A DNA stretch of 64,000 nucleotides from Podospora pseudocomata (lineage: Eukaryota; Ascomycota; Sordariomycetes; Sordariales; Podosporaceae): the NCBI RefSeq assembly GCF_035222375.1, contig NC_085888.1:1550001-1614000 (forward strand), read 5' to 3'. The notes beneath the pieces are model-generated. The model was not told where the DNA came from. It ran no database searches and saw only the letters and a list, made by a program, of their open reading frames with translations. Shown here one piece after another: positions 20,980-32,228 of this stretch (position 1 is its first letter; each line of letters begins with the position of its first letter). A program made the position numbers and the translations under genes.

Positions 20980-22119
20980 ATGACGATGGCATCTCCCGCA
21001 AGACCAGCCCCGGAAGAGCTGGTCACAGTCATCATCACAACCTCTCCCACGCCTTCTGCGCCATCCACCGAGCTCTTGGAGCAGATTGCCGCCTCTTTCA
21101 GAAAGCACTGCGCCTCTCTCATTCACTGCCGTGTCATTGTCGTCCTCGACACCTACGATCACGTCAGTAAGAAGCCGCGACTGAAAAAGGGCCATGTCAC
21201 ACCTGACAGCGCGGCAAAGTATGCCGACTACAAGGCCAACGCCAAGAGGCTCATTCTCAAGGAGTACTCCTCTACCGAACGGCCCTACGGCACTGGGGAT
21301 TTGGTCAAGGCGCAGGAGAAGGCCGAGTTTGGGTCCGGGGCGGCAGCTTATGCGTCGCAGGACAATGCGGTGGTGATGAACATCACGACAACCAAAGACG
21401 GGCGCGTCACGTTTGTTGAGCCGGTGCAGCGGTTGGGATTTGGGCTGGCGGTTCGGTCGGCGTTGAGGATGACGGTTACGCCGTATGTCTGGATTCAGCA
21501 GCATGACTGGGCGCTGGTGACGGACATTCCTCTTGGGCCGCTGTTGCAGATCATGCAGCAGCACAAGGCCCCGCCTTCAGCAGAGCAGGAGGACAAAGAG
21601 AATAACGAAATATTGCCGGAAGCTGTTCGACCTCCGGTTGAATATGTCTGCTTCCCGTCGATACGGATGATGGAGTACGCCACCTCAGACCACGTCATGC
21701 TCTACCCTGCTCTTCGCGCGTTGACCCAGCTTCACAAACAAAACTTTACCGTTCAGTCGGAGTCGGAGGACGGGACAGCCGTCATCTCGAGGGTTCCTCT
21801 CACGCCTCTGTTTCTCTGGCACGACAAGCCACACCTAGCCTCCACCAGCCACTACCTCAACCAAGTCTTTTACAGCCGAATCGCCATCCAGAGGGGCGCC
21901 TTCATCGAGGACACCGTCGGTCATCTGGCAAGGGACGAGATGAAGCAAGGAAAATGGAACAAGTGGGCTTGTTGGCTGTATTACCCGGACGAAGGGAAGC
22001 ATCTGTGTCTCCGGCACCTCAAAGGGAGGACATGGCGGGGTATCGAGGCCGAACTAGCGGCCAAGCTGGAGTACATGCGGTTGAACGGCTTGGACGTCAA
22101 CGTACAAGTGCCCAATTGA
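20980..22119 (+). CDS. Putative GT-A-type glycosyltransferase, 379 aa
   Basis: A single-exon frame from ATG 20980. The first 60 residues form a Rossmann-like strand pattern (LVTVIITTSPTP, CRVIVVLDTYD), as at the start of family 2-like nucleotide-sugar transferases. VQRLGFGLAVRSAL and TPYVWIQQHDWALV (residues about 149-180) look like the following helix and the strand ending in an acidic metal-site motif. The C-terminal third (HYLNQVFYSRIAI, LYYPDEGKHLCLRHL) is typical of a conserved but poorly studied fungal group. No signal peptide or membrane segment is evident, so it is likely cytosolic. The donor and acceptor cannot be inferred. It converges on the cytochrome b561 gene with 165 bp between stops. 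Confidence 0.6.
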   Translation: MTMASPARPAPEELVTVIITTSPTPSAPSTELLEQIAASFRKHCASLIHCRVIVVLDTYDHVSKKPRLKKGHVTPDSAAKYADYKANAKRLILKEYSSTERPYGTGDLVKAQEKAEFGSGAAAYASQDNAVVMNITTTKDGRVTFVEPVQRLGFGLAVRSALRMTVTPYVWIQQHDWALVTDIPLGPLLQIMQQHKAPPSAEQEDKENNEILPEAVRPPVEYVCFPSIRMMEYATSDHVMLYPALRALTQLHKQNFTVQSESEDGTAVISRVPLTPLFLWHDKPHLASTSHYLNQVFYSRIAIQRGAFIEDTVGHLARDEMKQGKWNKWACWLYYPDEGKHLCLRHLKGRTWRGIEAELAAKLEYMRLNGLDVNVQVPN

Positions 22120-22284
22120 ATCAACGTCTTTTGGATTATTCATTGTTACCTCCAGACTTTATCTCAATCGACAAAAAAAGCATGGTATCTCAATTCTCAA
22201 CAGATCCAAAACCTCTACAAGCGCCGTTTACATCCGTCTCAGCATACCTCCAATCCAACAGACATGTTCCTACCAAGCGCAATC

Positions 22285-23141
22285 TTAGAACGGAACTTCG
22301 CCGTCATGGAATTTCTTATTCCTCGGCGGATATCCCAGACGGTTCGCCTTCCACCTCTTCCACTCTCCATACGCAGCCGCCAACATCCAGAGAACCCACA
22401 TCACGGCCGCCACAGCGACATACGCCGTCTTGAGCTCCTTGCTCGCGCCCGCCATCCACAGCCCGAGCCCACCGTTCGCCATACCGAGCGTGATGAAGAC
22501 ACGACCGTTGAACAAGTGGAGGTACGACCACATCTGCCTCGTTTGGAGTCTCTTGAACTTGGCGTGGTGGATGAACCCGAAGATTGGCTGCAAGAGCAGG
22601 CAGATCAACACGACGATGCCAATGATGGGGTGGTAGCTTCTGTTCGGATCGGAGAACTGTTCTTTTGTTAGCCGCGTTCAAACAGTCAGACCAAAGTGAC
22701 GGGAGGACAAACCATGTCACCATTGTTCCCTCTCGCCCTACTGACCTCCCTCACAAGATGAAGACCCAGTCCGACAGCAGCGATATACACCACCAGCGCA
22801 ACAGCCTGCGAGATTCCGTGCGCCCAGATTGCGAACCGGCCTGGTATAACACGCATGAGGATCGAGCCGGAAGGAAACAAGACCGCCATGGCCAAAGCAG
22901 CGAGGATACCGTGAATAGCGCGGGTGCGCATGGCAGCGTTTATGTCGAAGCCAGCCCCGGCGTTGAAGTTGTTGAACCCGGAGGAAGATGAGCCATCACT
23001 GTTGGAGCTGCCGCCGCTGCTATAAGGGTTGCCGGGAGAGCCATAGTAATTTTGGGCGGAGGCGGTGGAGGCTATCCCTAGCAGGAGACTGCTGAGGACG
23101 AGAGGGTTTGGTTTTGCATTCACGGCTGGTATCCTTGACAT
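22285..23141 (-). CDS. Cytochrome b561-domain membrane protein, 255 aa
   Basis: Complement of join 22285..22656 and 22746..23141. The intron (GTCAGT, GCTAAC, AACAG, 89 bp) is in phase 0. The protein has a signal peptide (LVLSSLLLGIASTASA, cut near residue 29), a Gly/Ser-rich luminal stretch and then about five hydrophobic segments. His 77 (RAIHG), His 108 (WAHG), His 141 (YHPIIG) and His 179 (YLHLFNGR) are spaced like the two haem-ligand pairs of cytochrome b561 proteins. The usual N-terminal DOMON or haem-binding domain of the larger fungal relatives is absent, so this is the short form. The likely role is transmembrane electron transfer; the partner is unknown. Confidence 0.85.
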
Positions 23142-23783
23142 TGTGGAGGATGGATGGAGGGGTGGGACAGAAAAAGAAGTAGTCCACAAAAGTTCACGAG
23201 GGGTTTAAGGGGCTGGAAGGGAGCAAGGTAGAGGTCTCCAGAAATAACAAGATCAAGATATGCAAGGTTGCGTTATATCAATCGCCGAGACAAGCATATA
23301 TTACGCGGAGTGGTGCTGACGAATAACTCGGCATGGTATCATGTTGTGAGATGCAATAGCTACTGGGGCAACGGGTTCGGGCGGCGGTTGGGAGAAGTGA
23401 CCGATGCCGGCATTTTTTCAAGCTGATCAATCCATTCTTGAATAGTCCGCTGGCGTTTGGGTGGGTCTGAGTTCAGGAACTACGGACAGGAACGGGTGGA
23501 CGGTTGAGAACGGCCGTTGGTGGGGGGGACGGTCCCGAAGTTTAACTAACAGATGGGTTAGGTGTGGTAGGGATGATGAAAGTTTGGGAAGGGAGCTTAC
23601 GCGGACCAGTGTTTCACTTGTGCATCTCGGTCCCGACGCACGAGCGGCGGCCGATGCATGTGTGCCTGGGAGAACCAATGGGATTATTTGATATATCTGG
23701 AATAGGACACCGCCTACCCACCCAATAAACCACAAGGGAAACCTATCGATATACCGCTCTTGAAATAACCAGAAAACTGAGAA
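23142..23783. other. Intergenic
   Basis: Separates the cytochrome b561 gene start from the 3' end of the metallophosphoesterase pseudogene. No gene or structured element recognised. Confidence 0.5.
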
Positions 23784-24880
23784 TCAAGCTGCCGATGTGA
23801 TGGACAGCTGAGCCGTCATGTCGCTTAAATCGGCCATCGTCTGAGAGGTGTTCGCCTCCAGCCCTTCCAAGCCCACCTCAACAAACCCTATCTCGTCCTC
23901 CGCATGTTCCTCACTGCTCTCCTAGATCTCCTCACCTCCGTCGCCCCCCTCCGTCGCCCCCCTCCGCAGCAGCAGGCAACTCCATCTCCACCACCCAAGG
24001 CAACTGCCTCTCCCTCCCTCCCCCATAAGGCATGACCGTCGCGTTCACAAAAAGGGTGTTCCTCCCCCGCACAATCTCATGCTCATCACCATGACAGTGC
24101 CTCGTCTCGACCCCTTATCCCTCAACCCCCTCAGCCGTCCCTCCTTTTTTTTTTTGGTAACGGCTAGCAGGTCGTTGTTGGTTGGAAGTAAAGTAGATAA
24201 ACTTTCAATCTTGACCGGTGACTTGTCCCCAGTCCAGGAAATGACCTCAGCCCCCCCAACCCTCATGTATATGCCCAAAACAGTGCAGCTTTGGTCTAGC
24301 TGTCGCGATGGCATCGTAGATATAGTCGCACCCGGCTTGCTTGCTGTTGTAGTCTTTACCGAGGATGCCACGCGGTGGGGAGTGGGTGATCACCACATCC
24401 ACCTCCTTCGGGATCTTGAATGTATGACCTTTCTTCCGGTGGTGAGTGAACGCCTTGGAGTTGTCCCTTGAGGGGGAGTAAGGGCTTGCATACACCGTCA
24501 GCAGGGCGCCGTTTGCGAGGGCAAGAGTACGAGTGCCTTCGTCAAGAAAAATAATGTTTTCTGAGGAGGCGGATTCAAGGAGGGAGGTGGCTGCTCCGGC
24601 GGGGGCTTGGAAAACGCCTTGGCTGGAGGTGGTCTTGGGGAGGAAGGCTAGGGGATCGAGGGCGAAGTCGTGGTTGCCGGCGATGAAAAGCTTGAGGGGA
24701 GGCGTTGATGGTGCGGAGGAGGGAGAGGGTGTGGATGAGTTCGGCGAGTCGAGAATTCTCGGTGAGGTCGCCGCAGTGGATGGCGACGTCGATGGGTACG
24801 TCTGGGATGGTGTGCTTTGTGGGTTTGCAGCAGTGGGTGTCAGAGAGGATGAGGAACTTGGTCTTGACCGGGGTGTCCAT
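23784..24880 (-). pseudogene. Calcineurin-like metallophosphoesterase, multiply frameshifted
   Basis: From ATG 24880 the frame reads MDTPVKTKFLILSDTHCC and HCGDLTE, the first two metal-binding motifs. A one-base change near 24700-24710 moves the rest (LKLFIAGNHDFALDP, VVITHSPPRGILG, CFGHIHEG) to the next frame, so all five metallophosphatase motifs survive but not in one frame. At GHIHEGWG a seven-G run shifts the frame again before AEVISWTGDKSP. Beyond a long A run (about 24148-24158) the frame changes once more (HEIVRGRNTLFVNATVMPY). The acidic C-terminus contains an in-frame TAG and ends near 23784. The changes concentrate at homopolymers, as in young pseudogenes or uncorrected sequence. 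Confidence 0.8.
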
Positions 24881-26769
24881 TTTGGTTGAGGGCCGGGGGA
24901 TGAGGAATGATGTGTTGGTGTTGGTGGCGGGTGCAATCGAGTCAAGATCTGACTGTGATGATAAGGAAAAGAGATTTCTGAATGAGAAGAGAAAGTTACT
25001 GTCGTTGTTGGAACTTACTTAATACGTATACAGGATCAAGAGATTTCATCGGTGAAGGTTTTGTTCACTTTTTACGGGAGGTCTGGTGAAACCATCAAAG
25101 TCTGGTAACATCAGCCACGGCGAAATTTTGCAATTGGTATAGAGTTTGGAAGTGGTTTCCTCCCTCCTTGAATGCTGCTGGGTAACTCAGAAAAGTAAAA
25201 GTCACATCTAATATGATCTCAGCTTTGGGGACGGTCTATCCCGCTGTCATGTTTCTGTATTTACGAGCTGTTCACTATCGATCCCTTGTATGCCATTCAT
25301 CTCAGCTTTTATTGTCCATGGTTGTCAGAGACTCTCACGGGTAAGTCGTTTACAACTGGGAGAGACCAAGCAACGTTACGGCCCTGGTGTTGCAAACCCG
25401 CGGGCAAGTTGCCCCCGACACCATGCACGTGTTGCAGCGAAGGCTTCGGGCCTTTCACAGAAGGTATCGTCATGGACACGAAGTTTCGTTCAAATTCGGA
25501 GCACATGCGCCAACTGCCGGTTTGATGATAAGCCAGTTTTGTCCCTTCCAAGGTTCGGTGTTGTGAGGGAAGGAGAGGCATCCAAAGGCGCTAATTGAGC
25601 CCATTGTATGAGTCAGGGATGGATTTAATGCTCGGGTTTCATATCTAACGAAGGCAGGTGTAGGGGTCCAGCAAAGAAAGATAGGTTCCACATGGTATCA
25701 TTTTCGAGCTCCTAGATTGTCACACGGGCCCACGACTCAGTGCCCCTAGACAGTACACACTCCAACCAACAATAGCCCAACGATATGCCCAGGATCAGAA
25801 TATCTGGGGCCGGCAACCAACTGAGCCCACCGGGGCTCAGCGGAGGCATCACGGCGACCACCACGAAGGCAGAACCAGGGTGCCGATACGGGTTGGTTGG
25901 GCAGGAGGGACTGAGGACCCATACGAGCTGCAAGAAGACTGCAGGACAGGAATCATATGTACCTATTACTGGTGGAATCAGTGGCCAGGACGCCGAAGGA
26001 GGTGCCCGGCCAAGGCAGACAGATAAGACAGGTTCGAGGACCAGGGAGCTCAGAACGGTCCTGGGGATCCGGAGGACTATAAGTAGGCCTTGCCTTTCCT
26101 ACCCAAATGGCAAGGGGCAAGGACCTTGAGGCCATAACAGATTATTATACTGAGTTGAACTACCTGTTCCAAGCCGAGATACTCCCCTTGTCACATAGAT
26201 CAAGGTTTTCCTCGTACCAAACCTGCTACCTACCCACCTATACCTACCACAGCAGGGCAATATGGTACTGGAGTATAAGGCCGATATTGTACATTGTGTC
26301 CCAGTGCCTGGAGACGCGCACAAGGCAATGGATGATGCTCCCACTCACCCAGTTGGCTGAGCACCCAGTAATTTGAGTACGTACCCGGTGGGACACCCCA
26401 TGGTGACATCACTGTCAACATCCACCTAGGTACGTGGCAGTCGTCATGAAAATCGCTTCGATCGACGGGTGACCAATGCGAGATCCTTAATAAATATATG
26501 CGACCTGAATACCTTACCTTAGCCGCTTGGTCTGGTTGTCGTTGTAACTAGTGATGTGACCGTGGTGGTGATGGATCGGCATATAAAGGGGGTGTATTCT
26601 CAAGGGTCTGTTTACTAACCAGAGACGGGGCGGTATCGACAACCAGTTCAGCTCATGATAATAGATAGATGGTATGACCTATTTTCCCATGTTTGATGTC
26701 GTCCAGACTATCGGTAGCACACGCAGTACCTTTGAGGTGTTGCTCAATCACGGTGATCAAAGTGCACTT
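24881..26769. other. No gene recognised
   Basis: About 1.9 kb with short frames only. The part 25.7-26.4 kb has a TATA-like ACTATAAGTA (about 26076) and is flanked by TGTCAC and GTGACA, but no target duplication was found. No coding segment is supported. Confidence 0.4.
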
Positions 26770-26773
26770 CAAC

Positions 26774-26980
26774 ATGGATGACCCCTGTCGACAGTTGGCT
26801 TTCGAATATCAGGTTTTTTTTTGGGAAAAGCTTGTGCAAAGGCCATGGGAGTTTCAGGGGCTGAATCAAGAAAATGTGGAAGATGCCCTCCTCATCCTTC
26901 GATGTAAGTTTGGGACTCGCACTGACTGGCCTAAAAGTGGCGGGAGCACGGAGAGTGCGAGTGGGAGCCGAGACTATTAG
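26774..26980 (+). CDS. Small uncertain gene fragment
   Basis: ATG 26774 starts MDDPCRQLAFEYQVFFW and reads sensibly for about 45 residues (QGLNQENVEDALLILR) up to a GTAAGT donor (26905) followed by CTGAC. Without splicing the frame ends at 26980. No acceptor and second exon could be settled. The protein is unrecognised and may be a remnant. Confidence 0.25.
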   Translation: MDDPCRQLAFEYQVFFWEKLVQRPWEFQGLNQENVEDALLILRCKFGTRTDWPKSGGSTESASGSRDY

Positions 26981-27564
26981 GAGACTCGGGGGATGAGAGT
27001 CGCAGCCGTGAGAATGGAAGCCGTGGTTGTGGCTATTCAGAGAGCCATTCGAGAAAGAAATATGGATATTAGGTAGGAAGACGGCATGCCAGTCAGGCGG
27101 CAGTGCTTATGGTCGGTATAGATGGAGAAAGGAAGACAAACGTCAAATTTCCCGGGTGTCAGTTTTGGAGGGGGTTGAACGGAACAGCTGGCTGTTTGGC
27201 AAAGCATAGGAGGGTTCGTTTCTGTTTTGGAAGCAGCTACCAGAGGCCCTGGCGCCGGGGCTGCTGAAAGCATTGCTTTGGTTTGAGCGGTTCACGAGAA
27301 GAATACTACCGTATCAATCCATCCAGAGAATACCGTGACTTTTGAAGATAAAGTACCTTAGGTAACAAACATTTGACCCTTGATCACTCAAACATCCCCA
27401 GGCTCGGTAGATGGCACCTTCCACGGTAATGGCCCGTTCCGACGCACCCCACTGGGTTGCTTAAATGCATAGGCTACTCGAATCAGGATCTTATCCGAGA
27501 AAGCCTTGGAGATCGGAGCCGATGAGTAACTGCAAAGACACAAGTCGGCAACCTCTTGATGACT
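26981..27564. other. Intergenic
   Basis: No gene seen between the small fragment and the amidase pseudogene. Confidence 0.5.
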
Positions 27565-29170
27565 TCAAACAGCGACAGCGTAGATGCCATACGGAACCAC
27601 AGGCGCAACCCTGACCAGGTTCGGCCAATTCTCGTCCAGTTCAACCGGCGTGCCCTCAGAATAGAACCCTAACGGCACTTCAAGTACGGGGAATCCCATC
27701 TCTTCGCAGCCAAGTCGTTTGCAATGCCCATTGAAGAAGGGATAGTGAGGAGAACAAGACCGTGTTTCTCCATCGCGCCAAGGATCCCCACTTCGCCCCC
27801 GTAGAACTGCCCTTGGCTAACCATCTCTCTGTACTTGTCGGTGTTGACGTCGATTCCCTCAGCTTGGGTCCACAAAAACTTTCCAATATCGCGGTCTGGA
27901 TGCTCCTCGCCCGCAAAAGACTTCGTGAACCCGATGATGTCCTCAGCAGAGTGGATGTGATTTGGGTTGGCCTCGAGGGTCTGAAGATATCGAACTATAT
28001 CTCTCTTGAACTCTGAAGTCCGTACAATGCCACAAACCTGCTGGTTGAGCTTCATGAACTCCTCGACATCCGGGAAGTCGGCATTGTCAACCACCTTTGC
28101 TCCAGCCCGGTGTAGGGTCTCGAGCGCGGACTCGAAAGATATCATTATGGGTGATGTAGAGTCGGCAGTGAAGGTGCTGCGCGGGACACCTATGGTGATC
28201 CCACTCAGATCCGTGTCTTTGCAATAGGTGAAGTCGGGGACTGCAAAAGGGATATTCCAGGTACGCTCATCGTTCTCGCTTCGACCTGCCATCGTTGTAA
28301 GCAGGTGCGCCGCGTCGCTCACTGTTCTAGTGAGCGTTCCAATGACGTCCTGACGCGCCGATGTAGGTAGAGATCCATCGTTCGCAATCAGGCCACGGCT
28401 GGGTTTCAGTCCGATGACGTTGTTGAGCTCGGCCGGTTCCAGAATGCTGCCAAACGTCTGTAGGGAATGTCAGTGGTTCTGATGCAATAACTAACACGGA
28501 CAGGAGCCACTGACCTCCCTACCAATGGCAGCCATCGACAACCCTAGGGCAGCTGCAACTGCTGAGCCATAACTGCTACCCTCAGGTGTAGAATTGGAAT
28601 AATATGCAGCCGACGTTTGGCCACCCCGGGGGCTCCATCCAGAACTGATATTTAACCCTCTCAGGTTGGCCCACTCAGACATGTTCGTCTTGCCTAGGAT
28701 CCAAAACTCCGGCCTCTCGCAGTTTTCCGATGACTGAGGACTTGGCCGAGGGGCTTCGCCCCCAAAAGAGCGAACGAACCAGCAGATACGTCCAATCTGT
28801 CGCTCGTAACTATGTTATCCTTGACGAGAATCGGAATACCGTGGAGAGGACCTGATAGACATTGTCAGCGATGAGGAATCTAACCGGCGATTCGCTGATT
28901 CAGCTTAGCCCCTGCTTCTTGATTGCCTCCGCTCATTGTCTAGTTCCTGGGCCACCGATAGAGCATCCGGATTGATCTGCAACACAGCCTTGAACTTGGC
29001 AGCTTCGTCGATTCTCGCCAGGCACGCTCTGGTGAGGCCCAGAGTCGTGAATCGGCCGTGGCCGGATGCCGTCGGCAGCCTCGTCGATCGTCAGATCCAG
29101 AAGCCAAGGCAGATCGCGTGGGTATTGTGTTATCAGTCTGCTTATGAGCGACATTATCAGCAGGAACCAA
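27565..29170 (-). pseudogene. Amidase (amidase-signature family), at least four frameshifts
   Basis: Read on the - strand: LLDLTIDEAADGIR, then a one-base shift to GRFTTLGLTRACLARIDEA, an intron end (CGCTGAC...TATCAG, donor not recognisable), and GPLHGIPILVKDN with the catalytic Lys. Two more one-base shifts lie around SSVIGKLREAGVL and KTNMSEWANLRG. The Ser-cisSer-Lys signature follows as TPEGSSYGSAVAAALG. A good intron (GTCAGT, CACTGAC, CCTACAG) splits IGRE/TFGSILEPAELN. A last shift after NDLAAK moves MGFPVLEVPLGFY to its own frame, ending at 27565. All family parts are in order at about the normal length of 530 residues, so a complete gene has decayed. Confidence 0.88.
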
Positions 29171-29553
29171 GATCCCGCCTCTATGTCTTCAAACCATGAT
29201 CCTCGTGCAATTCTGGAGTGTGACGGCGTCGACGGTATTCCTGCAAGAGACAAATTGTTCATCAGTGAAATACCAGGAAAGCCGAGCCAAATATCTGGTA
29301 CGCTCAAGGATTCATGAATGTTAAATGCCCAGTGTGGAATTGTTGGAAGAAGCAGAATTGAGGAGTCAGCGGACTAGACTTGAGGAGCCAGGCGGCCAGA
29401 GCTGACAAGTCAGCTGGCACAGGGGCAAGACGGCAGCGAAGCCAGGCAGTCTGATCATGGACCATGGTTAGCAGAGGATGCAAAGACGGATGAAACACAT
29501 CAAGAAGCACTTTCTGCTGTTCACTCTTCTACACTCTTCTACTCTTCCCCAAC
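29171..29553. other. Intergenic
   Basis: Between the probable start of the amidase pseudogene and the stop of the dioxygenase gene. Nothing recognised. Confidence 0.5.
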
Positions 29554-30999
29554 TCACTGGCTATTCCTCCCCTTCCAATGAACCTCCACCCCCTCCCAGC
29601 TATGCTTATTATACCCCCCCTGCACCTTCCTACACCTCCTCAGCCCCCAATCCGTCACGCCCACCATCAAACAGCTCTCAAACATAAACGCGCAGCTCCC
29701 CTCCCCAACCTTCTGCGGCTTCAGCTCAGCCTCCCTAGCCCCCTCATAGCTATCCCTATCCGGCCCATGCCCACTCATAACATTATGCAAACTCGCTCCC
29801 CCGGGTACAAACCCCCCTTTCCCGCCCTTCTTCGCATCATAACCCCCCTGAATCAACCCCATAAACTCGCTCATCGTATTCCTATGATACCACGGCGGCC
29901 TAAACGTATCCTCCCCCACCAACCACCTCGGCGGGAAAATCACAAAGTCCGCCACCGCCGTCCCCACCTTCTCACTCGGCGCCGTCAATACGGTGAAAAT
30001 ACTCGGATCGGGATGATCATAGCTAATCGTCCCAATGGTATTAAACCTCCCAAGATCATACTTGAAAGGGTAGTAGTTCCCATGCCAAGCCACCACATCA
30101 AACGGACTATGCCTCTGCACCGTCTCATAGAGCCCATTATTAAACTTGACCTTGATCTTCCACTCATTCTTTCCCTCTTGCGCCGTAGCACCATAATCCT
30201 CCTCAAAGTCCGCCTTGGGCGCCTGAAAGTCCCTTGCATTCGCAAGACCGTTTGATCCAATCGGTCCCAGCTCAGGAAGTTGGAAATGTCCCTGATACAA
30301 CTCCAACGCGTACCCCCTCGCCTTTTTGCCATCCCCCACAATCTCGACCCTGTACTTCACCCCCCTAGGCAAAACCGCAATCTCCATCGGCCTAACCAGC
30401 ATCCTCCCAAACTCAGTCCTAACATCTAACCCCCCCTCCTGCGGAACCAACAACAAGTCCCCATCAGCAGAATAATACGCCTCCTTCTCCTTCATATCCC
30501 GTCCGCAAGCATAGACATAAATGCCAATCCCTTGCTTGAGCGTTGGATCCCCCGCCCCGGCAACCAGTTTCAACCCATCGACAAAATCATGCTCGGCGTG
30601 CTCGTCATGGTCAAAAGGGTCCCAACGGAGTTGGTTAGGGATGTAATGCTTCTTCTCATGCTGCGTCTCCACCGCCTCGTTGTGGGCAGTCACCGGCTCG
30701 AACGGCGGGTGAGCGCACGAAGGCAGGATGCGGTACAGCCACGTCTGCTTGTTTTCATGCCGGGGTGCGGTGAAGGCTGTGCCCGAGAGCTTTTCGGCGT
30801 ACAAGCCGAGAGGTGGTTTCTGGGGGGAGTTTTGGGCGAGGGGGAGGGCGCAGGGGTGAGCTTCGCTTCTGTTGACGCACAAGTCAGTCAACCAATCTCA
30901 AAAGATGACGGGAAGCAAAGGAGAGACAAACTGATGATAAGAGTCAAACCCAACCAGGTACTCGTACTTCTCCGGGATGGAGAAGTTTGTGACTGGCAT
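29554..30999 (-). CDS. hmgA: Homogentisate 1,2-dioxygenase, 460 aa
   Basis: Complement of join 29554..30868 and 30932..30999. The first exon encodes [18 protein letters not shown]...YH. A 63-bp intron (GTTTGT, GACTGAC, CAACAG) joins to [31 protein letters not shown] and WLYRILPS, the strongly conserved start of the family. The iron ligands are His351 and Glu357 in [12 protein letters not shown] and His384 in [12 protein letters not shown]. The enzyme opens the ring of homogentisate to maleylacetoacetate in tyrosine and phenylalanine breakdown. No frameshift is present. In other fungi this gene often sits beside fumarylacetoacetate hydrolase and maleylacetoacetate isomerase; neither is seen here. 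Confidence 0.97.
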
Positions 31000-32228
31000 T
31001 GTGTCGATATCTCTTGATCAATCGCGTAACAAGCAACAAACGGTATTCCTTACTCTAGGTCAAGTAAACACAACCAAACAACCTCACCCTTCCCCCCCCC
31101 CAAAAGCCGGGCGAACCACCCCCATTAATACCTCCCCCGCCGTAAAACCCACCGCGTCATCTCCCGTCAAAGTTCGGCCTGTAGATCAGATCGGAACACA
31201 GCAAAAAGGCAGGTACGAACGCTTCAAGTTCAATTCCGCGGTCGTCAGAGCCTTTTCGGAGCCGTCCCTAGCCGAGAATATGCGCTCGAACCGTCACCGG
31301 CACAGCGAACCACCGTTCGCAGTGGACCTTTCGGCTTCTGTGTGACAAGTGGACCGTGCTCCCCTGCTCAGCGGAGTGGATCGGACCCGCTGCCAACGGC
31401 ATGAGCAAAGTCCCCACTATTGACGACCATCAATTGTGCTTCCAAGAAGACATCATCGAGACAGGTGTGGGGGTGATAGTGATGAAGAGAAGAAAAGGTT
31501 GCGACATCCAGGAGCTATATGCAAACGGTTCATCTCTTGGCAGGGGTTTTGTTATTTTTGGTGGCATGAACACCGACACCACACCACCAAACCTTCAGCA
31601 GCTCAGGCCAGGTCAGGCCAGAGCTCCAGCCCCGCACATGTCCCGCACCACCGCACCACTGCACCACCACACGTCACCAAACCCCGAGATCTCCGGCCCA
31701 TATGATAACATTGATCGGGGATAATCCAGGTACCGCTCAATTGGAGTAATGGCATTGGCTTGGTGAGTCTTGGAAAGCCACCACTCACCAGTGCTGAGGT
31801 TGCAGGACATCACAGTCGAAGGACTCGGACTTGAATCGAGATCACAGTATTCTAGTCACAGATATCACAACCACAGGCATCAGACACAGATGTCAACTAC
31901 AAATAGGAACAAAACAAACTGGGTGACATGTTTCATTGACGAGCAGGCTATGGACTGGTCCCATGGTGATCCTCCCTCGCCATCCTGTCAAAAAAAAAGG
32001 GTACACCTTCCGCAAAAGGCCACCATCAAGTCAAAACAATAGCAATGGCCTGCTAATAGCCACCGACTACACCAAGAAGGCAAATGTTTCAGATCGCCCG
32101 TCGCCTGCCACCCTTTCCCAGGGTGCGCGGCGTGCAGTCTGCGGCAATAGCCCAGTCTCGAGATGCAACCTTCAGGATGCTCTCGGCGTCGTTGGAGAGT
32201 AACTGCGCTATGGGGGCGTGTCTCTTCA
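31000..32228. other. Promoter side of the dioxygenase gene; no gene
   Basis: The gap between the start of the dioxygenase gene and the stop of the next gene on the same strand. Frames are short and not protein-like; C-rich runs near 31093-31104. Confidence 0.45.

Noticed and set aside
25718-26408. Possible solo LTR bounded by TGTCAC and GTGACA with a TATA-like site
   Set aside because: No target duplication (TAGAT versus TCACT) and no second copy in the window.
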